Shown one piece after another: positions 16,748 through 26,046 of a stretch of DNA of 64,000 nt; positions within the stretch are counted from its first letter, which is position 1, and each line of letters opens with the position of its first letter. The stretch lies in the NCBI GenBank assembly GCA_024637115.1, contig JAGXFU010000011.1:62001-126000 (forward strand), written 5' to 3'. Under the pieces are notes generated by a model. That model was not told where the DNA came from. It searched no databases and saw only the letters and a program-made list of their open reading frames with translations. The position numbers were made by a program, and so were the translations under genes. This stretch comes from Actinomycetes bacterium. Lineage in GTDB: Bacteria > Actinomycetota > Coriobacteriia > Anaerosomatales > JAGXFU01.

Positions 16748-18078
16748 AATGAGGCGACCTCCTCAACGAAGGAATCTATCTCGAACCGTGTTCGCTTCTC
16801 GGTCACTGCAAACAAGACTACCCCGTCGAATGCGGCATCAAGCGAGCCAAGGTTCACGCCCGCGAGGAACCCGCGTGACAACAGAGTGCGCTGCATTGTC
16901 GCAACGTCGCCGTTGAAACGCATGGCGAACTCGTATCCGAACGCTGTGTCGCCATACGCCGAGAATCCATCCACTTCGAGCAAACGAGTGCGCAGGTAGT
17001 GGGCTTTTGCGATGCAGGCACGAGCAATGGCCGACAGACCCTCCGTGCCGACAGCGGCCAGATACACCCCCGCAGCAAGTGCGTTGAGTGCATGATTGCT
17101 GCAGATATTGCTCGTAGCCTTCTCTCGACGTATATGCTGCTCTCGGGTTGAAAGCGTGAGGACATATGCTTCGTTGCCGTCAATATCAACGGTCCGGCCA
17201 ACAAGCCGGCCGGGCATCGAACGAACAAGCCGTGTAGCACATGCAAAGAAGCCCAGTCCGGGACCTCCGAATGACATCGCAGAACCAAGCGACTGGCCTT
17301 CTCCCACCACGATATCTGCGCCGAACGACGCTGGCGGCTCCATCACAGCAAGCAGCACGGGGTTGGAAGCGACCACGAACAGGGCTCCCGCTTCGTGGAC
17401 GATCTCACCAATCTCAGCAAGATTCTCGATACAGCCAAAGATGTTCGGTGAAGCAACCATCACCGCTGCAGCGCCAACAACCGCCTCCCGGATCCCCTGC
17501 AACGATGTAACGTCCCCGTCACAGTCAACAAAGACCGGTTCGATCACGCCAGCGTCCGCGTAGGTCTCAAGCGTTCTTCTCCAGTGCGGATGAATGGCCG
17601 AGGAGACCACGATCTTGGTGCGCTTCTTCACGCGAGCCGCCATGAACGCCGCTTCTACGAATGCGGTAGCGCCGTCATACATGCTCGCATTCGCCACATC
17701 CATACCGGTGAGTTCACAGATACCGGTTTGATACTCGAATATCGCCTGCAGTGTTCCTTGTGAGACCTCGGGCTGATACGGGGTATAGGCCGTGAAGAAC
17801 TCAGGCCGACGCATCACATGGTCGACTACAGATGGAATGTGATGGTCGTAGCATCCTGCGCCCATGAATGAGACGAGCGTGGAAGCGGATCGATTACGAT
17901 CGGCGAGAGCGCGAAGATGCGACGTGAGCTCAATCTCGCCCATCCCTGAGGGTATATCCAGTCCGCCGGTCAGGCGCACGCTCTCGGGTATGTCCACGAA
18001 CAACTCGTTGACTTCAGAAATGCCGACAGCGCGAAGCATCGCTTCGCGCTGTTCGCACGTGATAGGTATGTAGCGCAT
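16744..18078 (-). CDS. gcvPA: Glycine dehydrogenase (decarboxylating) subunit 1
   Basis: Other half of the split P-protein, 444 residues, of the fold-type I aminotransferase family without the PLP Lys. The N-terminus [18 protein letters not shown] and the segments [30 protein letters not shown] and [19 protein letters not shown] are typical GcvPA. It starts at ATG 18078 with a weak GGAT site, 10 nt after gcvH. Split P-proteins are the rule in Firmicutes, archaea and anaerobic actinobacteria, whereas Mycobacterium uses a single-chain GcvP. Confidence 0.96.
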   Translation of the reverse strand: MRYIPITCEQREAMLRAVGISEVNELFVDIPESVRLTGGLDIPSGMGEIELTSHLRALADRNRSASTLVSFMGAGCYDHHIPSVVDHVMRRPEFFTAYTPYQPEVSQGTLQAIFEYQTGICELTGMDVANASMYDGATAFVEAAFMAARVKKRTKIVVSSAIHPHWRRTLETYADAGVIEPVFVDCDGDVTSLQGIREAVVGAAAVMVASPNIFGCIENLAEIGEIVHEAGALFVVASNPVLLAVMEPPASFGADIVVGEGQSLGSAMSFGGPGLGFFACATRLVRSMPGRLVGRTVDIDGNEAYVLTLSTREQHIRREKATSNICSNHALNALAAGVYLAAVGTEGLSAIARACIAKAHYLRTRLLEVDGFSAYGDTAFGYEFAMRFNGDVATMQRTLLSRGFLAGVNLGSLDAAFDGVVLFAVTEKRTRFEIDSFVEEVASL

Positions 18079-18088
18079 CGCTATCCGT

Positions 18089-18466
18089 CTACTCGGAGAG
18101 AGATGCTTCGTAGTCCCCGGCAGACATGAGAGCGTCGAGTTCGGAGGAGTCGGACATCTTGACCTTGATCATCCAACCCTCGCCATACGGGTCCTCGTTG
18201 ACAGTCTCAGAAGCATCGTCGAGAGCGGAGTTGACCTCAACGATCTCACCGGAGACGGGCGCATACAACTCAGATACGGACTTGACCGACTCGATCTCGC
18301 CAAAGGTCTCATCGGCAGTCACGGAATCGCCATCGGACGGTAGATCGACATATACGACCTCGCCCAGTTGATCCTGAGCGAAATGCGTGATGCCGATGGT
18401 GGCAACGTCGCCGTCGACCCGGACCCACTCGTGCTCCTTGTGATACATCAGTTCGCTGGGATACAT
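18089..18466 (-). CDS. gcvH: Glycine cleavage system H protein
   Basis: 125-residue lipoyl carrier that shuttles the aminomethyl group between P, T and L proteins. The lipoylated Lys lies in GEIESVKSVSELYAP (near residue 64), and the C-terminal GEGWMIKVKM strand is present. AGGAG precedes ATG 18466 closely. Gap to gcvT is 17 nt and to gcvPA 10 nt, so one transcript is likely. It is the probable substrate of the LipM-like enzyme downstream. Confidence 0.97.
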   Translation of the reverse strand: MYPSELMYHKEHEWVRVDGDVATIGITHFAQDQLGEVVYVDLPSDGDSVTADETFGEIESVKSVSELYAPVSGEIVEVNSALDDASETVNEDPYGEGWMIKVKMSDSSELDALMSAGDYEASLSE

Positions 18467-18483
18467 CGCTCCTAGCGCTCCTT

Positions 18484-19641
18484 TCAGGCCTTGACGGCCG
18501 ACAGGGACGTGTCCTTCACAAACGGTGGCTTGACCACCGTGGCCATCGCAGTCTTCTTGCGGATTACCACCTCGAACTCAGTTCCCGGCTCAGCAAGCGA
18601 GGCGGGCACGTAGGCAGTGGCAATGCCGGTCTGAAGCGTTGGAGAGTACGTGCCGCTTGCCACCTTACCGACCTCTTCGCCTTCGCGCAACAGCGGATAT
18701 CCTGCCCGCGGAATACCTGCATCGACCTGGAGCCCAACAAGCCTGCGAGCAGGTCCCTCTTCACGCAGACGAGCAATCGCCTCCGAGCCCACGAATGGGC
18801 CTTTGTCGCGACCCACCGCCCAGCCGAGCCCTGCTGATATCGGATCGACACCGCGATCCATATCCGATCCATGGAGCGGATAGCCCATCTCCAGACGTAG
18901 CGTGTCTCGTGCACCGAGCCCGCACGGTGCAACCTCAGGAAATGACAGAATCGAGCGCCAGATTCCTGCAATCATCGACACGTGGGTCAGAATCTCGACT
19001 CCGTCCTCTCCGGTGTATCCGGTGCGGGCCACGAGCGCCGGCACCGTATCGAGAACTGCCTCGGTGATCGTGAATCGATCGGGAACTTCGAATCCCGTCC
19101 CGGCGAGTTCCTGGACGATCGACAGCGCCCGGGGCCCCTGAAGAGCGATCATCGCGGTTCGTTCCGACTCATCGACCAGCTCAACAGTACCCTCGGGCGA
19201 CATTTCAGATGTCGGTCCCGATCCGGACACCGTGACGCCCTCGGGCGCGTGCGACGTAAGCCAGTCCAGATCCGTTGTATGGTTTGCCGCATTGGCGATG
19301 ATCAGATACTCGAGGTCACCTGTGTGATATACGATCAGATCGTCGATGATGCCCGCGTCCTCATCGCACAGCAGTGTGTACTGGGCAGTACCCAATTCCG
19401 AAATCCGACGCAGGTCGTTCGTGAGAACACGCTGTAGAAAATCGAACGCGCCAAAGCCGAACACACGGAACTCGGCCATGTGACACACGTCGAACACACC
19501 CGCAAACGAGCGAACAGCATTATGCTCTTCGATGATTCCGGCGTATTGCACCGGCATCTCATAGCCCGCGAACGGTACCATTCGGGCACCGAGCGCAAGA
19601 TGTTCCTCGTAGAGAGGCGTTCGCCTCAGATTCTCCGTCAT
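18484..19641 (-). CDS. gcvT: Glycine cleavage system T protein (aminomethyltransferase)
   Basis: Tetrahydrofolate-dependent aminomethyltransferase, 385 residues from ATG 19641, where the conserved N-terminus ENLRRTPLYEEHLALGARMVPFAGYEMP begins. An upstream in-frame start at 19728 would add 29 unconserved residues and overlap the preceding gene, so I reject it. Folate-site landmarks include DVCHMAEFRVFG, LTNDLRR, RTGYTGEDGVEI and ARDTLRLEMGYPLHG. It leads the gcv set 43 nt downstream of a D,D-carboxypeptidase gene; that gap is too short for a glycine riboswitch. Confidence 0.96.
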   Translation of the reverse strand: MTENLRRTPLYEEHLALGARMVPFAGYEMPVQYAGIIEEHNAVRSFAGVFDVCHMAEFRVFGFGAFDFLQRVLTNDLRRISELGTAQYTLLCDEDAGIIDDLIVYHTGDLEYLIIANAANHTTDLDWLTSHAPEGVTVSGSGPTSEMSPEGTVELVDESERTAMIALQGPRALSIVQELAGTGFEVPDRFTITEAVLDTVPALVARTGYTGEDGVEILTHVSMIAGIWRSILSFPEVAPCGLGARDTLRLEMGYPLHGSDMDRGVDPISAGLGWAVGRDKGPFVGSEAIARLREEGPARRLVGLQVDAGIPRAGYPLLREGEEVGKVASGTYSPTLQTGIATAYVPASLAEPGTEFEVVIRKKTAMATVVKPPFVKDTSLSAVKA

Positions 19642-19684
19642 CTTCAGTCCATTCCCTTTCACGTCGGGAATCACCGCATGGCAC

Positions 19685-20962
19685 CTATGCTGGCGCAGGT
19701 GCTGTCCCGGGCTCCCCAAAGACTCCACGCCATAGACGTACTATCGAGATCCACATTCGTTCAAACATCCCCGGCGAGGCAACATCGCCCCCGGCGACAA
19801 CGGGAACTTGTGCCAACAGACGTTGTCCTTGAACAAGCGTCAAAGTTCCCAGACGCACACCTGCAACAACGGGTGCGCGAACACTGGGTTGCAGCGCGAG
19901 CGTGCTGGTCACGTCACCATCGAGGTCGAATACGGGCACCGTGACGTTCGCAGCCAGCACGGCATCAACGTCCACGTCGAGGTAGTCCGAGACCGGCACG
20001 GTTGCGAGTGTCTCCTCGGCAGAGGCAAGGGTTCGATAGCCGTAGTGGGAGAAACCCCAGTTGAGGAGCTCCTCGGCTTCGTCGAAACGAGACTGCTCAC
20101 TCCGCGAGCCCAACACTACCGCTATCAGCTCGATGCCACTTCGTTCGGCACTGGCGACCAGGCAGTATCCTGCCTTGCCTGTCCAGCCGGTCTTGATGCC
20201 GTTGGCTCCCTCGAGCTCCCCGAGGAGGAGATTCGAGCTCTCCAAGGTGTAATCGCCACCACGCCCGCTGATCGTGGTCTCCTCAAGAGCAACGACGCGA
20301 CGAAAATCATCGTTGCCCATCGCGAATTGAGCGAGAACAGCCAAATCGCGAGCGGTGGTGAAGTGGTTGGCCTCGTCGAGGCCGTGTGGATTCTGATAGC
20401 GCGTATCTGCCAGCCCAAGGTCATCGGCCTTCGCATTCATCATCTCAACAAACCCATCCTCAGACCCTGCCACGTGCTCAGCGAGAACGATCGCCGCATC
20501 ATTACCCGACTTCACGAGCAATGCCTCAAGCATCTTCTCAACGGTCATAGTGTCACCAACGCTCAGTCCCGATGAGGACTCCCCGACCGAAGCCGCATTC
20601 GAGGAAACCGTGATCTCATCAGTGAGCGTTGCGTTCTCAAGCACGACCACTGCAGTCATGATCTTGGTGGTACTCGCCATCGCTCGACGCGTATCCGAGT
20701 CGCGAGCCCAGAGCTCTCGACCATCCGGAGCTATCACCGTCCCGGACTGTGCATTCAGGTCAGGTGCTGCGGCAGCAAGGTCTGCGGGTGCCTCGGCAAG
20801 AGAGACGCCAGCGATTCGATCCGCCGCGAGCGCCGGTGTGATCGAGGCAAGCGCGACAACGAGTGAGAGGCATGCCTGAATGAAGAGGGCGTGGCCACGG
20901 TGGCTTCGCTGCGATGGAGATTTCGTATGTCGACTCGATGAGAAAAAGTACAAGCGATTCAC
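19685..20962 (-). CDS. D-alanyl-D-alanine carboxypeptidase (PBP5/DacA type)
   Basis: Serine-type D,D-carboxypeptidase acting on peptidoglycan stem peptides outside the membrane; 425 residues. A signal peptide ends near ITPALAAD (residue 47). Peptidase S11 motifs: S97-T-T-K100 (MASTTKIM), S152-G-N154 and K257-T-G259. A C-terminal PBP5_C-like beta domain follows, then a hydrophobic/amphipathic tail (MFERMWISIVRLWRGVFG) that probably anchors it to the membrane. Start GTG 20962 has only a weak upstream site. It lies immediately before gcvT on the same strand and is divergent from the pilin-like gene. Confidence 0.94.
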   Translation of the reverse strand: MNRLYFFSSSRHTKSPSQRSHRGHALFIQACLSLVVALASITPALAADRIAGVSLAEAPADLAAAAPDLNAQSGTVIAPDGRELWARDSDTRRAMASTTKIMTAVVVLENATLTDEITVSSNAASVGESSSGLSVGDTMTVEKMLEALLVKSGNDAAIVLAEHVAGSEDGFVEMMNAKADDLGLADTRYQNPHGLDEANHFTTARDLAVLAQFAMGNDDFRRVVALEETTISGRGGDYTLESSNLLLGELEGANGIKTGWTGKAGYCLVASAERSGIELIAVVLGSRSEQSRFDEAEELLNWGFSHYGYRTLASAEETLATVPVSDYLDVDVDAVLAANVTVPVFDLDGDVTSTLALQPSVRAPVVAGVRLGTLTLVQGQRLLAQVPVVAGGDVASPGMFERMWISIVRLWRGVFGEPGTAPAPA

Positions 20963-21045
20963 AACCCGCTGGTCAGTATGTATTTATGGGATAATGTGCG
21001 TGCCCAAGTGAACCATAGGATACGCGTACAGGCCAGGAGTTGACC

Positions 21046-21384
21046 ATGATTCGCCACATGCAACGCGAAGAGGCAGGGTTCAACCTTCTTGAGCTCATGA
21101 TAGTCGTGGCTATCATGAGCATTCTTGTTGCCATTGCAATGGCTTCGTACGCAGTGTCGGTTCAGAACGCGCGCACGATCAGTTGCATCGCGAATCAACG
21201 GATACTCGATGAGGCCGCGAGCGTGTTCCGAGCCGAAAGCGAAAGGAACCCGACCGATATCGAGGATCTGCGTGGATACGCGAATACCTTCGACAAGATC
21301 ACGTATTGCCCGTCGGACCGCACCGTGAAGCTCTCTTGGAATACCACTACTGAGGAAATCGAGTGCGCAATTCACCCACGATAG
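21046..21384 (+). CDS. Orphan type IV pilin-like protein
   Basis: 112 residues beginning with a prepilin signal: a short basic/acidic leader MIRHMQREEAG, then the processed helix FNLLELMIVVAIMSILVAIA with Glu at +5. The cleavage site is G/F as in class III signals; the usual Thr at +2 is Asn. The C-terminal domain is short, with two Cys (SCIAN and TYCPSD) that could form a disulfide, and ends like major pseudopilins. ATG 21046 has AGGAG 6 nt upstream; TTG 21040 is an alternative. No prepilin peptidase, PilB/C or other pilus gene is nearby, so assembly factors must lie elsewhere. The next gene follows after 44 nt. Confidence 0.85.
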   Translation: MIRHMQREEAGFNLLELMIVVAIMSILVAIAMASYAVSVQNARTISCIANQRILDEAASVFRAESERNPTDIEDLRGYANTFDKITYCPSDRTVKLSWNTTTEEIECAIHPR

Positions 21385-21428
21385 ACTGGCCCGATGCCAC
21401 GGTTGTTTCGCATCCTAGAGGAGGATCG

Positions 21429-22256
21429 ATGAAGTACTCGCGTTTCGAGTTGCTCGTTCTGGTCGTTGGCATCTCCGCTGTCGTAGGGAGCATCGTCCTA
21501 GGAAGCAGTGGCACGTTGATTGCCGAAGAGGTCGCGGCGCAGGCCCTGCTGCTCGGCGTGTTGTTCATAGCAGTTCATTGGGGACGCAACGGAGGATTCT
21601 GGGCAGCAGTTGTGGCCTCGCTCGCCTATCTCTCCTTGCGGTTACCGCTCGTAATCAGTGAGGGAGTCACAACCGAACTCGTATCCCTGGTCTTGGTGCG
21701 TGTGTTGTCCTACGGGCTCATAGGCGTTGTCGGCGGAGAGTTGTGTTCCCGGATCAAATACGTCTTTGCGAAGCTCGAGAGTTCCTCCAGCATTGATGAC
21801 TGGAGTCAGCTATTCAACCAGCGTATCCTCATCCGTTCGATGGAGACCGCGTGCGGTCAGTTCACTCGATATGAGACGCCGTACTCCGTGGTATTCGTTG
21901 AGCTGGCACCGAGTCTCACCAGTGATCTTCGCGTCTCCAAACAACGCACGCTCATTCGCAGCGTTGCCGACCATATCCGAGGAGACGTTCGACTGGTTGA
22001 CGAAGCCGGTCGACTCGATGACGGACGCTTTCTCATCGTCTTGCCTCAGACTCCACAAGACGGCGCCCGAATCGTTGCTGATCGAATCCGCCGAGGGGTG
22101 TGCAATCTTCTCGGATCGAAAGACGAATCTGTCAACGTCACTGCGCTGTCCGCCCCCGAAAATGCCGCGAACCTCGTCGAGATCCGCACATCACTAGCGG
22201 CCGAGACGGAAGATCGGCGCGAGCGCGCGCGACAAGCGACTCAGACGTCTAGCTGA
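21429..22256 (+). CDS. Membrane protein with degenerate GGDEF domain
   Basis: 275 residues from ATG 21429, which has AGGAGGA 5-6 nt upstream. The N-terminal half has four to five hydrophobic helices (about residues 5-115). A linker then leads into a GGDEF-like domain (about 125-265). The catalytic loop, normally R-x-GGDEF-A, reads RLDDGRFLIVLPQT, so GGDEF is replaced by DDGRF and both metal-binding and GTP-binding residues are lost. It should not make c-di-GMP; a binding or structural role, or control of the adjacent pilin, is possible. Its 3' end overlaps the convergent ACT gene by 16 nt. Confidence 0.75.
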   Translation: MKYSRFELLVLVVGISAVVGSIVLGSSGTLIAEEVAAQALLLGVLFIAVHWGRNGGFWAAVVASLAYLSLRLPLVISEGVTTELVSLVLVRVLSYGLIGVVGGELCSRIKYVFAKLESSSSIDDWSQLFNQRILIRSMETACGQFTRYETPYSVVFVELAPSLTSDLRVSKQRTLIRSVADHIRGDVRLVDEAGRLDDGRFLIVLPQTPQDGARIVADRIRRGVCNLLGSKDESVNVTALSAPENAANLVEIRTSLAAETEDRRERARQATQTSS

Positions 22257-22678
22257 TACAGGCTCTCGGGTCCGACAACACGCATTCCGGCCGCACTCAG
22301 CACCTCGATTGCCCGGCGGTCATCGACTTTGAGCACATCGATTGCTACCTCAGCGCCCGGCTCAACAAATGCGTACGCATACTCCACGTTCACTGAGTTG
22401 GCACCAAGAACCTCAAGCACCTCTGCGAGACCACCGGGGCGATCGGGTATCTCAACGGCGACTACCTGCGTGATCGACACACCAAAGCCCTCAGCCTCGA
22501 GCTTCTGCTTGGCAGCCTGTGGGTTGTCGCAGATGATGCGAGCAACGCCGAATTCACTTGTATCCGCCACCATGAGCGCCCGCATATTGAGTTGGGCCTC
22601 TGCGAGTGCACGAGCCATATGCGCAAGATGACCTGGCTTGTTCTCAAGAAAGACCGAAACCTGCTCAATCATCTGCAT
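22241..22678 (-). CDS. Tandem ACT-domain protein next to paaK
   Basis: 145 residues, two ACT domains (about 3-68 and 72-140), no catalytic domain. It starts at ATG 22678 with GGGAGG 8 nt upstream, one base after the paaK stop, so it is the distal gene of a paaK-ACT pair. Stand-alone double-ACT proteins beside phenylacetate-CoA ligase are common in anaerobes and presumably sense aromatic amino acids. It is related in layout to the 4749-5168 protein (both begin with a VFxENKxG motif). Confidence 0.85.
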   Translation of the reverse strand: MQMIEQVSVFLENKPGHLAHMARALAEAQLNMRALMVADTSEFGVARIICDNPQAAKQKLEAEGFGVSITQVVAVEIPDRPGGLAEVLEVLGANSVNVEYAYAFVEPGAEVAIDVLKVDDRRAIEVLSAAGMRVVGPESLYQLDV

Positions 22679-22679
22679 G

Positions 22680-23984
22680 TCACATACCTCCCTGATCAGC
22701 GCGTAGATCGATCACGCGTTTGGCTTTGCCCTGGCTGCGCTCGATTGACTTAGGCTCAACAAGCTTCACAGCAATGGATACGGCCAACGCAGACTGGATC
22801 TCATTTCGAACAGTTGCTTGCAGACGCTCAAGCGCTCTGATCTCGTCGAAGTTCGTATCTGCCGCCACTTCAACGTGCACCTCAACCGTGTCCATCGCAC
22901 CCTTCTTGCCCAGCACGACCTGGTAGTGAGGCGCTACGCCCTCAATCCCGGTGAGCACCTGCTCGATCTGACTGGGGAATACATTGACTCCACGAACGAT
23001 GATCATGTCATCGCTCCGTCCGGTGATCCGCTCCATCCGTCGTGAGGTACGTCCACAGGCGCATTCACCCGGAATGATGCGTGAGATATCACGAGTCCGA
23101 TACCGGATGACCGGAATGCCCTCCTTGGTGATGGTCGTAAAGACCACCTCGCCCATTTCTCCATCCGGAACCGGCTGCAGCGTTTCGGGATCGACAATCT
23201 CGATGATGAAGTGATCCTCATTGACGTGAAGCCCGTGCTGCTGGTCACACTCGGCGGCGACGCCGGGTCCGAGAATCTCAGACAAGCCGTAGATATCGAT
23301 CGCCTTGATGTCGAGTAGCTCCTCTATCTGCTTGCGCATGTTCTCGCTCCAGGGCTCGGCACCAAACACGCCGGCGCGCAGGGGCAGAGTCTTGGGGTCG
23401 ATTCCCATTTCTTGAGCGGTCTCGGCGATCAGAATCGCGTAGCTGGGCGTACATGCCAGAATAGTCGTGCCGAAGTCAGCGAGAACCTGAACCTGGCGCT
23501 TTGTGTTTCCTCCCGAAATCGGTATCGTCACGGCGCCGAGACGCTCCGAGCCGTAGTGGGCTCCGAGACCACCGGTGAACAGTCCGTACCCGTAGGTGAC
23601 CTGGACGATGTCGTCGGCCGTAGCCCCCGCTGACGCGAGCGTACGCGCCATTAGGTCGGCCCAGTTATCGATGTCATTGCTCGTATAGCCAACGACGGTG
23701 ATCTGACCTGTGGTCCCGCTTGAGGAATGCACCCGAACGATGTCATGCATGGGTGCCGAGAAGAAGTTGTAGGGATAGCCCGCGCGCAGGTCATCCTTGA
23801 CCGTGAAGGGAAAGTGCTTCAAATCCGCGAGCGACGCGATGTCAGGCGACAGGCCAGCATTAGCAAACGCAGTGCGATAAAACTCGTTGTGGTCATTGAC
23901 CCGGTGCAGAACCGCTCTCAAACGCTCGAGTTGCAGCGCCTCAAGCTCGAGACGCGGCATTGCCTCGTACTCGGGCTGGTACAT
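22680..23984 (-). CDS. paaK: Phenylacetate-CoA ligase
   Basis: AMP-forming ligase of 434 residues that activates phenylacetate or other aryl acids to CoA thioesters. The ATP-binding P-loop is VHSSSGTTGQITVVGYT (near residue 85-100). Further family segments are IYGLSEILGPGVAAECDQQHGLHVNEDHF and the C-terminal YRTRDISRIIPGECACGRT with MERITGRSDDMIIVRGVNVFP. In anaerobes it often works with indolepyruvate oxidoreductase in the reverse, ATP-yielding or salvage direction. It lies 28 nt downstream of the VanW gene and is followed by the ACT gene. Confidence 0.94.
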   Translation of the reverse strand: MYQPEYEAMPRLELEALQLERLRAVLHRVNDHNEFYRTAFANAGLSPDIASLADLKHFPFTVKDDLRAGYPYNFFSAPMHDIVRVHSSSGTTGQITVVGYTSNDIDNWADLMARTLASAGATADDIVQVTYGYGLFTGGLGAHYGSERLGAVTIPISGGNTKRQVQVLADFGTTILACTPSYAILIAETAQEMGIDPKTLPLRAGVFGAEPWSENMRKQIEELLDIKAIDIYGLSEILGPGVAAECDQQHGLHVNEDHFIIEIVDPETLQPVPDGEMGEVVFTTITKEGIPVIRYRTRDISRIIPGECACGRTSRRMERITGRSDDMIIVRGVNVFPSQIEQVLTGIEGVAPHYQVVLGKKGAMDTVEVHVEVAADTNFDEIRALERLQATVRNEIQSALAVSIAVKLVEPKSIERSQGKAKRVIDLRADQGGM

Positions 23985-24012
23985 CTCCCCTCACCCCTCT
24001 CGCAAGCCCCTC

Positions 24013-26046
24013 CTAGGGCTCTGGAACCGGCGGTGTTACGGGCTTCGTTCCCACCCTGACTACCTCTTCAACGGCCTTATAGACGGACGTGAACTTGTCC
24101 TCCCGTACGACGGTACCATTCTTGGTAACCGTGCGTGAAACGACGATCTTGCGACCGTCGATGCCGTGGTCTTCGACAACCCGACTACCCAACCCGAGCG
24201 AATCATCCGGGATCTCTCTCACGGGATGAGGTTTGACGTCATACCACTCGCCGGTGTTCGATGAGATGTCATAGCCAGGATCGGTTCCGTATAGACTCAC
24301 GGTCACAGAGCCCGCGCCATGTCCCGTCGCAACCAAGACGTAGTGCTCAGTGTCGTTCTTGAACTTGAAATCCGGTCCTCCCCAGGAAACGGTTGCATCT
24401 CGACCTTTGGGATAGTGCGAGATGTAGAACGAGTGATTCCTGCGCTCAACGACCGGAAGTCCGGATTCGAAGACCGCATTGAATATTGTCGTACCGAACT
24501 GACAGATGCCGCCGCCAAGCTGCGGGACCAAGACACCATTAACTATTGCCGGCGCCTCCTGATAGCCCTTCGCAGCAGTTCGAGGACCGACAGTCTCGTT
24601 GAATGCGAAGGTCTCGCCGGGTGCAATGAGCGTCCCGTCAACTGCATCAGCCAGAGTGTGAATATTGTTCACACGTGGCCGATTGCCGGAATCAAATGTC
24701 GTGGTGTAGGTCCCGATTCGCTCCTTGATGCCCATTGCCTTGGCACCCTCGGTGGTGAGAGCCGGCTCAACGCGCATGGTTCGAAGCTCTACAAACCGGT
24801 TGCCGTCATCCATCAGTGCGACAGTCAGCTCATCGGCCAACGCATCGATATCAGGACCAAGGCCGTCCTGGTGCGGAACAATACTCACGGTCCCGTTGCT
24901 CACAGAGAACGTAGCGTCTTCTGCTGGTCGACCCGCCGTGCCAACACGCGGTGTGACGGTCTTAGACGCCTCCCGTGCATCAATGTAGGCCACAAGGGCC
25001 ATGCGCCGTGTACCGGGAACCTCTGTCGCAGTTGCGACCAAGGAACCGTCAGCACTTGGCGATGATACCGCTGACGACGAGGCGGTGGACTCAGCGCCCG
25101 GCTCAACGCGAAACCCGATCCAACCGGCGATCTCCTCACGCGAAAACTCCCATTCCTCATCCTCATGCGTGATCGTCACCGGCGCGGACATCAACTGCTC
25201 GGCATCCTGCGCAGCTGCCAACGCTGCCTCGTCGGTCACATCAACGGGCACGAGATCGGTCGCGATGTCTACGCTGCGTTCCGTTGAGGCAAATGCCGCG
25301 AGCATCGCCTGCGCAAGTTCGTCCCTGCGCACAGCCAAGCCGAGGGCGGACGGCTCCACGGTCGCATCCGTGCCCTCGATGCGGACAGACGCATCTGTCG
25401 GATCCCTATCGATTTCACCGGCGACTTCATCGATCACCGCAGCGACTCGCTCGTTGGAACCGATGACGGGAGCGCGCAGCTTCACCGGAGAGAACCATGC
25501 CAGGAATCGAGCGCCCACCCTCGAGCCCATCGATCCGGATCGACCGATCGCCATAGCAGCCTGGACCGCGGTTGTCGTATCCAGTGCTGCAGCGACCGTG
25601 GTGGACTCCACAGACCAGTCATCTTCCTCAAAGACGAGCATGACCGGATCGGCCAGTCGAGAGACAAGCTCCTTCTCAAGTCGTGTTCCGGCAGCATCGG
25701 GGGTCAGTCCGCCCACACTCACATCTGCGACATACACCCCGGGGTGCACACGCCCAACACTCATGGCAAGCTCAACGCCCGTCGCGACCAAGAACACAGC
25801 GATCAGGACCGAGATGACTAAGAGTGCTCGCCTCCGACCGGTGGGCAGGTTCTCATAGGCTGCACGTACAGAACGAAGTCCGCGACTCTGTTTGCGCGCA
25901 GCCCGTCGCTCTGCCCATTGCGTAGCCGTCATGCTTTGGGCGCCATCCGTCGTGGCCTCACCGGCCGAAACGGATGGGTCTGAGTTGTTGCTCGTATCGT
26001 CGAACTCGCTCACGTCTGTCTCGCTACTCCTCGAAGGGTTCGCCAT
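24013..26046 (-). CDS. VanW-family cell-wall protein
   Basis: 677 residues. A charged cytoplasmic N-terminus (about 1-75) precedes one transmembrane helix (about 76-97). Two YoaR-like putative peptidoglycan-binding repeats follow (about 110-390; ADVSVGGLTPDAAG starts the first). A C-terminal VanW domain (about 455-600) contains NNIHTLADAVDGTLIAPGETFAFNE and GGGICQFGTTIFNAVF, and a short G5-like tail closes the protein. The function of VanW is not established; it is associated with the cell wall. Its ATG overlaps the upstream DUF881 gene by 23 nt, which ties it to the DUF881-sbp-DUF881 set. Confidence 0.88.
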   Translation of the reverse strand: MANPSRSSETDVSEFDDTSNNSDPSVSAGEATTDGAQSMTATQWAERRAARKQSRGLRSVRAAYENLPTGRRRALLVISVLIAVFLVATGVELAMSVGRVHPGVYVADVSVGGLTPDAAGTRLEKELVSRLADPVMLVFEEDDWSVESTTVAAALDTTTAVQAAMAIGRSGSMGSRVGARFLAWFSPVKLRAPVIGSNERVAAVIDEVAGEIDRDPTDASVRIEGTDATVEPSALGLAVRRDELAQAMLAAFASTERSVDIATDLVPVDVTDEAALAAAQDAEQLMSAPVTITHEDEEWEFSREEIAGWIGFRVEPGAESTASSSAVSSPSADGSLVATATEVPGTRRMALVAYIDAREASKTVTPRVGTAGRPAEDATFSVSNGTVSIVPHQDGLGPDIDALADELTVALMDDGNRFVELRTMRVEPALTTEGAKAMGIKERIGTYTTTFDSGNRPRVNNIHTLADAVDGTLIAPGETFAFNETVGPRTAAKGYQEAPAIVNGVLVPQLGGGICQFGTTIFNAVFESGLPVVERRNHSFYISHYPKGRDATVSWGGPDFKFKNDTEHYVLVATGHGAGSVTVSLYGTDPGYDISSNTGEWYDVKPHPVREIPDDSLGLGSRVVEDHGIDGRKIVVSRTVTKNGTVVREDKFTSVYKAVEEVVRVGTKPVTPPVPEP

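Noticed and set aside
19642-19684. Glycine riboswitch upstream of gcvT
   Set aside because: The gap is only 43 nt, too short for the aptamer, and no suitable pairing is seen upstream of the carboxypeptidase gene.
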